The notes: a model not told the origin generated them from the letters alone. Numbered from the stretch's first letter, positions 47,801 through 55,469 are shown. The stretch is DNA of 64,000 bases from Pseudomonas sp. PIC25 (GCF_002286785.1 NZ_MUJY01000123.1:1-64000); one strand, 5' to 3'. A program made the numbers and translations.

Positions 47801-48122
47801 GATGAGTTTCTACTGGGGCTCGAATGCCCGTGCGGTAGAGCGACTGGCTTGCCGGATGGGCATCCGGCCGTCAGAGCTGCATCAGCTCGATTTCGTTGCC
47901 GGCACCATGTTTTTTGCTCGAGTCGATGCTTTACGTCCTCTGCTGAATCTGGCAATCGACGTGAATGACTTCGAGCCAGAGGAAGGACAAGTCGACGGCA
48001 CTTTTGCCCATGCCTTGGAGCGCGCCATGAGTGTCAGCGCCCACGCGGCGGGCCTGAGCGTTCGCAGCAGCGAAGGCGCTCCGACCAATGCCCGGTACGG
48101 ATTTGCGGAAGCGACCGCCTGA
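44853..48122 (+). CDS. Sulfotransferase-WbsX-RgpF multidomain glycan enzyme
   Basis: Protein of 1089 residues with at least three modules. Residues 1 to about 230 are a P-loop sulfotransferase (VVLGMHRSGTSAITRGLE; CFRNPLSVAESLR). Residues about 265-375 form a charged coiled coil, followed by a linker SHSWRLLGGLRLLRR. Residues about 485-830 are a WbsX/GH99-like domain (VAFYLPQFHSIPENDEWW, FTEWTNV, CWANENWSRRWDG, INAWNEWAEGAHLEPD). Residues about 850-1075 are an RgpF-like domain (HAFYPDIFEEIV, VPNHGRDILPFL, KIHTKKS). It follows wzt in the plus-strand operon. It probably combines sulfation with processing or transfer of a rhamnan-type chain; this is inferred from the domains. Confidence 0.82.
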   Translation: MSAQRRKVLVVLGMHRSGTSAITRGLEVLGVDLGGNLMPAAKDNNEKGFFEDMDIHAFNGKLLTSLGSAWDRLAPIQAKQLLEPRFAHLQDEAEALLTGKLADTGVFAFKDPQTSLLVSFWRAIFERMELDTRYLICFRNPLSVAESLRKRDDMTPTKAQLLWAKYSLAALRDTDSCPRLFLDYDVLMDAPASQLARIALAFGLSAPEQNPTDLETFCQEFLSPTLRHTRFDRSQLNSPAEVIRLVRELHALLEIAAATPGQLDTQQEIDTLQAALAALEPIVSDIDTLSERQVQLEKERMQLLAQLHATRDECGEAWKLHDQARKEIQRLVDEHSYIEQLRSETAARHDQIRTQYDQLHRSHDQLQLELQRIYTSHSWRLLGGLRLLRRYYRDPVLLTRVLVSKGARLAWRHLPITTSHKQRLKAGIFRMASPILRQTQAYQDWQRMTGQAAEPLSEPTAPLVRIDEPVEAIRRLQGPTIEVAARLVAFYLPQFHSIPENDEWWGKGFTEWTNVRPAQPQYDGHYQPHEPGDLGYYSLDEIETQRQQVELAKLYGIGGFCFYFYWFGGKRLLEKPIERYLQNPELDLPFCLCWANENWSRRWDGLDEHILIGQSHSSEDDLAFIAHIAQYLRDPRYIRIDGRPLLLVYRPALLPNAQATAQRWRTWCRDNGIGEIYLAYTQSFESVPPGKYGFDAAVEFPPNNTTPPDVTANVKPLHEGFAGKVYDWSTYPKRSTAYTRPPYTLFRGVCPAWDNTPRRKERGISFVNSSPRGYQEWLLNAIRDSHRHHHSEDERLVFINAWNEWAEGAHLEPDQHYGYAYLEATRMAHVRARLLTTPAPTESKTVAVAIHAFYPDIFEEIVAYLSKIRDFTLKLYISTPSGSADVIRERLANCPHSYVLQEVPNHGRDILPFLTLLPRIVADGVPYLVKIHTKKSTHRNDGDTWRRDLYEKLLTSQAMKQALDEFCNDANLGLLGPAGHVVPMSFYWGSNARAVERLACRMGIRPSELHQLDFVAGTMFFARVDALRPLLNLAIDVNDFEPEEGQVDGTFAHALERAMSVSAHAAGLSVRSSEGAPTNARYGFAEATA

Positions 48123-48152
48123 AAGCAAGGACAACCCAAAGAGGCCAGGGAA

Positions 48153-49115
48153 ATGCTCACAGAGATCATGCCTTCCGACAAACCTGCATTCGGCAGTTCA
48201 GCGCGGGTCGCCATTCTTCTGTCGACCTACAACGGCGAGCGTCATCTGGCCGAACAGCTCGATTCGATCCTTGCCCAGACGCATCAGGATTGGCTGATTG
48301 CCGCCTCGGATGACGGCTCCAGTGATGCGACATCACTCATCCTGCAGCGCTATCGCACCATGATTGGCGCGAACAGAATGATAATTCTAGAAGGCCCGCG
48401 GCGGGGTTTCGTTGCCAACTTTCTCTCCCTCGCCTGTGAGCCATCATTGGAAGCGGACTTCTTCACTTTTTGCGACCAGGACGATATTTGGCACCTCGAT
48501 CGACTCGAAAGGGCCCTGAACTGGCTCCGCCAGGTACCTCCCGACCGCCCTGCCCTGCATTGCGGCAGAACTCACCTAGTAGACAACCAAGGCCACCATC
48601 TAGGTGAATCCCCGCTATTTCCGAAAGAACCCTCGTTTGCCAACGCCTTGGTCCAGAGTCTGGCGGGAGGCAATACCATGGTCTTCAACCAAGCCGCCCG
48701 GATGCTCCTGATGAGAGCAGGGAATGTTCCGGTCGCCTCACACGATTGGTGGGCGTATATGCTGATTACCGGCTGTGGAGGTACCGTCCGTTACGACCCG
48801 ACTCCTACTATCGACTACCGCCAGCACGGTACCAACCTGATCGGCGCCAACTCCAGCATCAGGGACCGACTGCATCGTTTGAAACGTATGTTCGCCGGAC
48901 ATTTCAGAGATTGGAACACACTCAATGTAGCCGCCTTGCAACGCTGCAATACATTGCTCACCCCAGAGCATCGGGCCACCTTCCAGATGTTCGCCGCCGC
49001 CCGAGAGGCCGATCTCCTGCCACGCTGCCTGGGGGTGCTACGTTCTGGAGTTCACCGGCAAACGCTGTTCGGCGATCTCGGCCTGATTGCCGCCGCCGCT
49101 CTTGGCAAGATTTGA
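48153..49115 (+). CDS. Family 2 glycosyltransferase
   Basis: GT-A enzyme of 320 residues. VAILLSTYNGERHLAEQLDSILAQTH opens the nucleotide-sugar domain, DDGSSDAT follows, and FTFCDQDDIWHLDRL is the D-x-D-type metal site typical of rhamnosyltransferases. SHDWWAYML is the later conserved block. It lies 30 bases after the multidomain gene. Rhamnose transfer is likely but unproven. Confidence 0.87.
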   Translation: MLTEIMPSDKPAFGSSARVAILLSTYNGERHLAEQLDSILAQTHQDWLIAASDDGSSDATSLILQRYRTMIGANRMIILEGPRRGFVANFLSLACEPSLEADFFTFCDQDDIWHLDRLERALNWLRQVPPDRPALHCGRTHLVDNQGHHLGESPLFPKEPSFANALVQSLAGGNTMVFNQAARMLLMRAGNVPVASHDWWAYMLITGCGGTVRYDPTPTIDYRQHGTNLIGANSSIRDRLHRLKRMFAGHFRDWNTLNVAALQRCNTLLTPEHRATFQMFAAAREADLLPRCLGVLRSGVHRQTLFGDLGLIAAAALGKI

Positions 49116-49138
49116 GCAGCGCCGAAGGAGCCCCACAT

Positions 49139-49738
49139 TTGGATAGGAATAACGACAATATCGTCTGGCAAGCAACCCAGGTCAGCCCACAAGAGCGGGC
49201 CCTATTGCTGGGTCAGCGTCCCGTCACACTATGGCTGACGGGCCTGAGCGGCTCGGGGAAATCCACCTTGGCATTTGCTCTGGAACGGCAATTGGTGCAG
49301 CAGGGAAATCCTTGCTTCGTTCTGGACGGGGACAACATTCGCCATGGTCTCAACCGCGACCTCGGCTTCACACCGGACGCACGCGCGGAAAACATTCGTC
49401 GCATAGCCGAAGTTGCCAAGTTGATGAACATGGCGGGTCTTATCGTAATCGCATCCTTTATTTCTCCGTACCGCCAGGACCGGCAGATGGCGCGCGAAAT
49501 CGTTGGTGCGGATGCCTTCCGTGAGATCCATCTCAGCACAGCGCTGGAACGGTGCGAGGAACGGGACCCCAAAGGACTGTACCGCAAGGCGAGAGCTGGC
49601 CTGATCCCAGGTTTTACTGGCATCTCGGCGCCTTACGAGCCGCCCACCCTCCCCGATCTGCGCCTGGATACCGCTGCGCTGACGGTCGACGATTGCTTGG
49701 AGCACCTTATGAAGATGATCCGTGGTTTCCTGACGTAA
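49139..49738 (+). CDS. cysC: Adenylyl-sulfate (APS) kinase
   Basis: Makes PAPS, the sulfate donor, from APS and ATP. It has 199 residues: Walker A GLSGSGKST (35-43), VLDGDNIRHGLNRDLGF for APS binding, FISPYRQDRQMAR with the conserved serine, and DPKGLYRKARAGLIPGFTGISAPYE. The start is a TTG at 49139 (MDRNNDNIVW, the family's usual N-terminus), chosen because GAAGGAG lies 9 bases upstream; the frame is open further back inside the glycosyltransferase only as a shadow. Pseudomonas normally carries APS kinase as a CysNC fusion, so a stand-alone copy at the end of a glycan operon points to dedicated PAPS supply. Confidence 0.93.
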   Translation: MDRNNDNIVWQATQVSPQERALLLGQRPVTLWLTGLSGSGKSTLAFALERQLVQQGNPCFVLDGDNIRHGLNRDLGFTPDARAENIRRIAEVAKLMNMAGLIVIASFISPYRQDRQMAREIVGADAFREIHLSTALERCEERDPKGLYRKARAGLIPGFTGISAPYEPPTLPDLRLDTAALTVDDCLEHLMKMIRGFLT

Positions 49739-50146
49739 CAGCCCGAAAACTGAAATAGTGGAATGAGCCGCTGTACTAGTTGTTCAGGCTTCTTAAATCA
49801 TGTGACTTTTGCCTTTGGTTGGTGATTTTCACTAGCCATCTTCCTGTAACCAGATTTTTTTCCAAATCATAAGTAAACCACGAGAAACTGTACTGACTAG
49901 CAAAGGGAAAACTGTACTGGTCAGATGCTCGAAATTTGGGCAGAAGAGGATAAATGGGTAGCTAAATCGCACTATAACAATGCAAAACCAATACAGTTGG
50001 TTCTTTCGGTAACAGTACAGTTCGTTAGGTAACACATTAAAAGGCACGCAATTTTCGATAGCTGTGACTACTGAGTCGCTCGACGAAAGCGGATCATTTG
50101 CTCATCCCGATGAAGCAAGCCCGCCACAAGCGGAAGGAAGACCACC
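49739..50146. other. AT-rich 408-base gap between the glycan island and the DUF1127 genes
   Basis: No gene. It is noticeably lower in GC than the flanks. The only structure is a set of AACTGTA-type repeats (49886-50022). It marks the right border of the glycan island. Confidence 0.5.
49886..50022. promoter_or_regulatory. Cluster of AACTGTA(C/T)T repeats upstream of DUF1127 genes
   Basis: AACTGTACTG at 49886-49895 and 49910-49919 are direct repeats 24 bases apart. The inverted forms are AATACAGTT at 49990-49998 and CAGTACAGTT at 50013-50022. A further half-site ATACAGTT is at 50469-50476 before the second DUF1127 gene. Direct plus inverted TGTACTG-type repeats suggest operators of a GntR/MocR-like regulator, which is not encoded in the window. 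Confidence 0.45.
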
Positions 50147-50362
50147 ATGGAACATACCCTTAGTTCCGACCTGTTTGTCGATGCTCCCGAAGCCAGCTCG
50201 AAAGCCCCTTGGCCGCTGCGCGTGATCGCTACCCTGACCCTGTGGCAGCGTCGCATCTCCAGCCGCCATCAGTTGGCCCGTCTGGATGCTCGCCTCCTGG
50301 CCGATGCCGGTATCAGCGAAGCCCAGCGTTACGCCGAACTGAATAAGCCGTTCTGGCGTTGA
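50147..50362 (+). CDS. Small DUF1127 protein
   Basis: Protein of 71 residues, basic, with the DUF1127 (YjiS-like) core LTLWQRRISSRHQLARLDARLLADAGIS and C-terminal ELNKPFWR. A GGAAGGAAG site precedes the ATG. A second DUF1127 gene lies 235 bases downstream and shares the core and KPFWR ending. Small DUF1127 proteins have been linked to stress and RNA metabolism in other proteobacteria; no role is known here. Confidence 0.85.
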   Translation: MEHTLSSDLFVDAPEASSKAPWPLRVIATLTLWQRRISSRHQLARLDARLLADAGISEAQRYAELNKPFWR

Positions 50363-50396
50363 TACGCCCGCCTCGACCGAAGGTCGATCACCGAAG

Positions 50397-50430
50397 ACCC
50401 GTCGCCGTGTAAACGCCGACGGGTTTTTTA
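50397..50430 (+). terminator. Terminator after the first DUF1127 gene
   Basis: ACCCGTCG / CGACGGGT, an 8-bp stem with a 12-base loop, followed by a run of six T. It begins 35 bases after the stop. Confidence 0.85.
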
Positions 50431-50597
50431 TGTCTGGCAGAAAAGAACAGATCATCTACATCGGACCGATACAGTTCATCCAGATATAAAACTGAACCCT
50501 TACAATCCAATCCCACTGTCGCTGTAGCTAACACCCGATTCGCGCGACCATGGTTTCCCATATGCCATCCCCGCATCCATGCGGGAAGGACAGTGCC

Positions 50598-50804
50598 ATG
50601 GACCGCACCCTCACTCATCGGCCCTCCCTCCCCAAGACAGACCGGCTTTCCAAGGTTCTGGACCTCTACGCCATCTTTTGCCTCTGGCGCCAGCGCGCCC
50701 GAACACGCAAGCAACTGGCCGTCCTCGACGAGCGCATGCTCGCCGACGCCGGTATCAGTATCGCGGACAGGGAAGCGGAACTGGACAAGCCGTTCTGGCG
50801 CTGA
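50598..50804 (+). CDS. Small DUF1127 protein, second copy
   Basis: Protein of 68 residues with FCLWRQRARTRKQLAVLDERMLADAGIS and the ending ELDKPFWR, paralogous to the gene at 50147. The ATG at 50598 has a GGAAGGA site 7 bases upstream; the in-frame ATG at 50550 does not. It has its own half-site ATACAGTT upstream and its own terminator, so the two copies are separately transcribed. Confidence 0.83.
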   Translation: MDRTLTHRPSLPKTDRLSKVLDLYAIFCLWRQRARTRKQLAVLDERMLADAGISIADREAELDKPFWR

Positions 50805-50808
50805 CTTT

Positions 50809-50846
50809 CTTCCGGCCGGCCTTTCTCTGAGGTAGCCGGCCGGAAG
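50809..50846. terminator. Hairpin after the second DUF1127 gene
   Basis: CTTCCGGCCGGC / GCCGGCCGGAAG, a perfect 12-bp stem with a 14-base loop, starting 4 bases after the stop codon. No T-run follows. Confidence 0.6.
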
Positions 50847-50987
50847 CGGGACGAGGCATCCTTGGCTCCTTTCGATCAATACAGCCGCCAAGACTGGCCC
50901 AATGCCTCATCTGGCGACGATATGACGGCTTGCGCTAGGCTTTCTCCGGTCCGACGTCAGCGCGACGTCTCGCAAGGAGTTTCGATC

Positions 50988-51305
50988 ATGGCTGCTTTCC
51001 GCCTGTTCAGCGCTGCCACTCTGCTGGCGCTTTCCACCGCTGCTTCCGCTTCCAGCTTCATCGTCACCACCGACACGGTCGTCGGGGCGCTCGGGGAGTC
51101 GTTGCAGGCTTCCACCGACATGACGTCGTCGCTGCGTGATGACAAGGTGGTGCTCGCAGCACGTGAGGATGCGGCCAGCTTCGTTGCGAGCCAGGGCGAG
51201 ATTCGTGGCGCGCGGCTGGAGGCGGCCCTGACCCATATCCGCGAACAGGCGCCCCACCTGGCTGCCAGCGACCTGCAACTGGCCCAGGCGATCCTGGCGC
51301 TCTGA
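50988..51305 (+). CDS. DUF2388 secreted protein
   Basis: Small exported protein of 105 residues with a signal peptide (LFSAATLLALSTAASA-SSF). The DUF2388 core contains EDAASFVASQGEIRGARLEAAL. The start at 50988 has a CAAGGAG site; upstream in-frame codons are not coding. It pairs with a second DUF2388 gene at 51481 and a DUF4105 gene, a recurring Pseudomonas arrangement. Function unknown. Confidence 0.85.
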   Translation: MAAFRLFSAATLLALSTAASASSFIVTTDTVVGALGESLQASTDMTSSLRDDKVVLAAREDAASFVASQGEIRGARLEAALTHIREQAPHLAASDLQLAQAILAL

Positions 51306-51397
51306 CCGCCTCGCCTTCACCCGACGAGCCAGACGCGTCGCATCCGTACTCGACGCTCTGGCCGGTCGCCGCGCATTCCGTTAGCCTTCCCGCCCGA

Positions 51398-51433
51398 ATC
51401 GGCCCCTCGCCACGCCAGCGAACCGGGGCCGAT
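51398..51433. terminator. Hairpin between the two DUF2388 genes
   Basis: ATCGGCCCC / GGGGCCGAT, a perfect 9-bp stem with an 18-base loop, followed by GATTTCC. It probably ends the first DUF2388 transcript. Confidence 0.5.
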
Positions 51434-51480
51434 GATTTCCGTCCAATGAACCAATCCGTTTCGTCTGGAGTTGAAACGCC

Positions 51481-51801
51481 ATGCGCACGTCCTTGCTCGT
51501 CGCCACCACCGCCCTGTTCCTGTCCGTCGGCGCCGTCCAGGCGCAGACGCTGGTCGCCACCAGCAACATTGTGGTCCGCGCGCTGGACCGCACCGTCGAT
51601 TTCACCTCCGACACCACCACCTCGATCCGCGACATGAAAGTCGTGGTCGAGGCACGCGACGATGCCGCCAGCTTCGTCGCCAGCCAGGGCGAGATCCGTG
51701 GTGCTCGCCTGGAAGCCGCCCTCGATGCCATCCGCAGCCAAGTGCCGGAAGCACGCGACGCCAGCGATCTGACACTGGCCGAAGCCATCCTCGCCCGTTG
51801 A
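51481..51801 (+). CDS. DUF2388 secreted protein, second copy
   Basis: Protein of 106 residues with a signal peptide (LLVATTALFLSVGAVQA-QTL) and the segment DDAASFVASQGEIRGARLEAAL, almost identical to the neighbour at 50988. The two diverge elsewhere, so selection keeps this block. It lies 24 bases before the DUF4105 gene, probably in one transcript with it. Confidence 0.86.
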   Translation: MRTSLLVATTALFLSVGAVQAQTLVATSNIVVRALDRTVDFTSDTTTSIRDMKVVVEARDDAASFVASQGEIRGARLEAALDAIRSQVPEARDASDLTLAEAILAR

Positions 51802-51825
51802 TCCGACCGACGCGGCAGCCCACCC

Positions 51826-53775
51826 ATGCTTTCGCGCCTGCTCTGCGCCACCCTGCTACTGGTCGCCGGCCCTCTCCAGGCCGGTCTGCGCCTGGAACTG
51901 CAAGACGACGGCCTGACCACGGCACAACGCGAAGCCAGCCAAGCCCTGCTCGACGAAGCCCTGGCCGCCCTGCCGCCACGCTTCGTCGAACGCCTCGACC
52001 GCCGCGTAGAGGTCCTCTGGCGCGACGATCTGCCTGACAACGGCTACGGCCGGGTCACCCGCCTCGATGCCCTGGCGCTGAACGCGAAACTGCTCGACGG
52101 CCTGGCCGATGGCTCCGCCGCACGCGAGCGCACCAACCGTCCCCACGGCACGGTACGCCGCGAGCTGCTGGCTACCGTGCTGCACGAACTCACGCACCTG
52201 TACGACCGCGCCCGCCTCTGGCCCGATGGCGAATGGCAGCGCCTGCAGCGTTGCCGTCGACAGGCCGCCGATCTCGGCCCGGTCGGCCTGCCGGACCGTT
52301 GCCAAGGCCAGACCGCCCGCCGCTTCACCCTCAGCGACGATCCGCGTCTGCTCGATCTGGCCGGCTGGCCGCAGCGCGTCGGCAGCCGCGGCCAGCGAGA
52401 ACGGCACAACGGCCAGGTCGCACGCAGCCCGGACGTCTACGAGCTGAGCAACCCGCGTGAATTCGTCGCGGTGAACATGGAGTATTTCCTCCTCGATCCG
52501 AGCTATGCCTGCCGCCGTCCGTCCCTGTACCGCTACTTCAGCGAACACTTCGGCTGGTCTCCAGCCGACCGTGACACCTGCCTTGACGGTTACGCCTACC
52601 TCAACGCCGGGCGTGATTTCGGCCGGGTACCGCTGGGCAAGCTGGACCCGGAACGGGTCTATGAAGTGGACTACCTGTTCGCCGAAGCCAACGATGCCTG
52701 GGTCAGCCGCTGGGGCCACAGCATGCTGCGCCTGGTGGTCTGCGCCCCCGGACGGCCGCGTGGCCCGGCCTGCCGGCTCGATCTCGACCAGCATCTGGTG
52801 CTGTCCTACCGCGCCTTCGTCGGCGACGTGCAACTGTCCAGCTGGGACGGTCTCACCGGCGTCTACCCCTCACGGCTGTTCGTGCTGCCGTTGTCGCAAG
52901 TGATCGACGAGTACACCAAGGTGGAGATGCGCAGTCTGGCTTCGGTCCCATTGCGTCTGAATCGCACCGAGCAGGACATGCTGGTCGCCCGCGCAGCCGA
53001 GCTGCACTGGAGCTACGACGGCGACTATTACTTCCTCTCCAACAATTGCGCGGTGGAGACCCTCAAGCTGTTGCGCAGCGGTACCGACCGCCCGGAGCTG
53101 GTCGGCCTCGACAGCATCATGCCCAACGGCCTGCTCGACCTGCTGATCGCCCGCGGCCTGGCCGACCGCAGCATGCTCGACGATCCCAAGGAGGCCCTGC
53201 GCCTGGGTTATCGCTTCGATTCCTTCCGTGATCGCTACCAGGCGATGTTCGCCGTACTGCGCCAGCGCCTGGCAGTGCCCCAGGCGCGCGTCGAGGACTG
53301 GCTCGCCCTGCCCGCCGAGCGCCGCCGGCCCTGGTTCGAGAATGGCGACCTGCGCGCCTCGGCAGCCCTGCTCCTCTTGGAACAGGCCGCCCTGCGCAGG
53401 CAACTGCTGCTGGCCCAGGACGAACTCAAGCAGCGCTACCTCGGTCCGCGCGCCGCCGACGACGCGCTTCTCGCCAAGGCTGGCGATACTCTCGAAGGCA
53501 TCCTCGCCAACAGCGGCTTCCTCAGCCGCCCCGCCGAAATGCTCGACAGTGGCTACGGCCTGCCCCAGGCCGGCGAATGGCAGCGCCTGGAAGCGGAGGC
53601 GTCCGAACGCCAGCAGACCCTGCGCCGACTGAGCGACGACCTCGACCGCGAGGTGCGCCTGCTCCTATTGCCGGAGCGCCGCGTCGAGCTGGAAGCCAGC
53701 GAAGCCAACCTGGCCCGCCTAGGCGAACGCCTGCGCGCGCTACATAAAGCCAGCGGCGGGCTGGAGCTACCCTGA
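51826..53775 (+). CDS. DUF4105 (Lnb-like) exported protein with zinc-protease-like N-terminal domain
   Basis: Exported protein of 649 residues with a signal peptide (LLCATLLLVAGPLQA). The N-terminal domain has HELTH (120-124) and later NPREFVAVNMEYFLL, resembling a gluzincin metallopeptidase. The central DUF4105 domain has WGHSMLRLVVC and NNCAVETLKLL, supplying the His and Cys of a permuted papain-like site as in Lnb lipoprotein acyltransferases. The C-terminus is a charged helical region. It is coupled to the DUF2388 gene 24 bases upstream. Enzymatic role unproven. Confidence 0.8.
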   Translation: MLSRLLCATLLLVAGPLQAGLRLELQDDGLTTAQREASQALLDEALAALPPRFVERLDRRVEVLWRDDLPDNGYGRVTRLDALALNAKLLDGLADGSAARERTNRPHGTVRRELLATVLHELTHLYDRARLWPDGEWQRLQRCRRQAADLGPVGLPDRCQGQTARRFTLSDDPRLLDLAGWPQRVGSRGQRERHNGQVARSPDVYELSNPREFVAVNMEYFLLDPSYACRRPSLYRYFSEHFGWSPADRDTCLDGYAYLNAGRDFGRVPLGKLDPERVYEVDYLFAEANDAWVSRWGHSMLRLVVCAPGRPRGPACRLDLDQHLVLSYRAFVGDVQLSSWDGLTGVYPSRLFVLPLSQVIDEYTKVEMRSLASVPLRLNRTEQDMLVARAAELHWSYDGDYYFLSNNCAVETLKLLRSGTDRPELVGLDSIMPNGLLDLLIARGLADRSMLDDPKEALRLGYRFDSFRDRYQAMFAVLRQRLAVPQARVEDWLALPAERRRPWFENGDLRASAALLLLEQAALRRQLLLAQDELKQRYLGPRAADDALLAKAGDTLEGILANSGFLSRPAEMLDSGYGLPQAGEWQRLEAEASERQQTLRRLSDDLDREVRLLLLPERRVELEASEANLARLGERLRALHKASGGLELP

Positions 53776-53848
53776 CAGCCGAACGGCACTGAACTCTCCC
53801 GCGCGGAATGCCTCTGAACCAGATCGCAACCCGCACGGAGGACGCATC

Positions 53849-54274
53849 ATGAAAAAGCACGCATCGGCGGTCTGGCAGGGCAACCTCAAGGACGGCAAGG
53901 GCACCCTCAGCACCCAGAGCGGCGCGCTCAAGGATAACCCCTACGGCTTCAACACCCGTTTCGAGGACCAGCCGGGCACCAATCCGGAAGAGCTGATCGG
54001 CGCGGCCCACGCCGGTTGTTTCTCCATGGCGCTGTCGATGATGCTCGGCCAGGCCGGACTCACCGCCGAACGCATCGAAACGCAGGCCGTGGTGACCCTG
54101 GACAAGGTGGGCGAAGGCTTCGAAATCACCGCAGTCGACCTCGCCCTGAAGGCGAAGATTCCTGGAGCCGACGCCAACCAGTTCCAGCAGATCGCCAACC
54201 AGGCGAAGGAAGGCTGTCCGGTCTCCAAGTTGCTGAAGGCCCGCATCAGCCTCAACGCCACCTTGGAAAGCTGA
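53849..54274 (+). CDS. osmC: OsmC/Ohr family peroxiredoxin
   Basis: Cytoplasmic thiol peroxidase of 141 residues that reduces organic hydroperoxides. The redox pair is C57 (AHAGCFSM) and C123 (EGCPVSKLL), with the supporting R37 and E47/E48. It is closer to OsmC (starting KKHASAVWQGNLKDGKG) than to Ohr. A GGAGG ribosome site precedes the ATG. It converges with the diguanylate cyclase, 7 bases apart. Confidence 0.9.
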   Translation: MKKHASAVWQGNLKDGKGTLSTQSGALKDNPYGFNTRFEDQPGTNPEELIGAAHAGCFSMALSMMLGQAGLTAERIETQAVVTLDKVGEGFEITAVDLALKAKIPGADANQFQQIANQAKEGCPVSKLLKARISLNATLES

Positions 54275-54281
54275 GACAGAG

Positions 54282-55469
54282 TCAGGGCAGCCAGCTGAGC
54301 ACGAAGCGGTTCTTGCCCCCCGCCTTGGCGCGGTACAACGCCGTGTCGGCACGCTTGTACAAAGTCTCGGCGGTGTCCCGCTCATTGGCGACGGCAACGC
54401 CGATGCTCAGGGTCAACGGGCCGCGCTGCCATTCCGAAGGGTGCGGCAGCGCATTTTCGCGCAGGCTCTCGAGAATATTCCCGGCAATGGCCTGGGCACC
54501 CGCTTCGTCGGTGTCGTACAGCAGCAGGGCGAACTCTTCGCCGCCGGTCCGGGCCGCTACATCCAGCGGGCGCCGGGCGAATTCGGCGAAGCGCGCGCCA
54601 AAGAGCCGCAACAGCTCATCGCCCGCCGGGTGCCCCAGGGTATCGTTGTAGACTTTGAAATCGTCCAGGTCGGCCAACAGCAGCGCCATCGGCATCCGGT
54701 CGCGTCGCGCCTGGGCTAGTCGCACCCGCAGCGACGAATCGTAATAGCGCCGGTTCGCCAGGCCGGTCAAGGCGTCATGCTCGGCCACCCAGCCGAGCAG
54801 CTTGCGCATGAGGAACTGCTCGCGCTGGGAAAATTCATGCACGAAGCGGCCGGTCGCCCCGATGAACAGAAGGACCAAGTAGTAACCGGTAGCGATCCAG
54901 TGCTCGGCCAGCAATGGTCCTTCCAGCCGCCAATGCGCCATCACGCCGTCCACCAGCATGATCAGCAGGCCGCAACACAGCGCCGTCCAGAACGTGATGC
55001 CGAGAAAGAAGAACGACGAAACGATCAGCAACCCCGCTTCGTAACGCAGCACCAGCGGCAGCCGGCTGGCTTCGTAGTGCAGATCGACGTGGGAGGCGAG
55101 ACCGCCGATCACCACCAGCAACAACGGATAGAGCCGCGTCGCGATCCGCCGGCCACGGCGACTGCCGCTCATCAGCAGGACCATGCCGCCAATGCCGATC
55201 AATGCCAGGCGGATCAGTGTCACCTCCGTCAGCCACACCGGCTGGTAGGCAACGATGAAGACCTGCTCGATGTACAGATAACCACCGACCACCAGGGTCA
55301 GCAGCAGACCGGCGAGGAATTGGGAAAGACGCGACTGCTCGTTGAGCTGGGCGCGGAACTCGCGCTCCAAGGAAGAGGAAAAACGCAGCCAACGAAAACC
55401 TTGCCGCAGTTGCTGCCCGTATGGGGTATGGAGAAACTCTTCAACCACCTGACTTTCTTGGGCAAACAT
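54282..55469 (-). CDS. Membrane diguanylate cyclase
   Basis: GGDEF protein of 395 residues that would make cyclic di-GMP. About six transmembrane helices (50-210) form an uncharacterised sensor. The catalytic domain starts LTGLANRRYYD, with LLADLDDFKVYNDTLGH, and the active site is GGEEF. An RPLD inhibitory (I) site lies five residues before it, so product feedback is likely. The start codon lacks a good ribosome site, and an ATGATATCAT palindrome lies about 30 bases upstream. Confidence 0.9.
   Translation of the reverse strand: MFAQESQVVEEFLHTPYGQQLRQGFRWLRFSSSLEREFRAQLNEQSRLSQFLAGLLLTLVVGGYLYIEQVFIVAYQPVWLTEVTLIRLALIGIGGMVLLMSGSRRGRRIATRLYPLLLVVIGGLASHVDLHYEASRLPLVLRYEAGLLIVSSFFFLGITFWTALCCGLLIMLVDGVMAHWRLEGPLLAEHWIATGYYLVLLFIGATGRFVHEFSQREQFLMRKLLGWVAEHDALTGLANRRYYDSSLRVRLAQARRDRMPMALLLADLDDFKVYNDTLGHPAGDELLRLFGARFAEFARRPLDVAARTGGEEFALLLYDTDEAGAQAIAGNILESLRENALPHPSEWQRGPLTLSIGVAVANERDTAETLYKRADTALYRAKAGGKNRFVLSWLP

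Noticed and set aside
34787-49738. Glycan island as a mobile element
   Set aside because: No integrase, transposase, tRNA target or direct-repeat ends seen; content only suggests exchange by homologous flanks.
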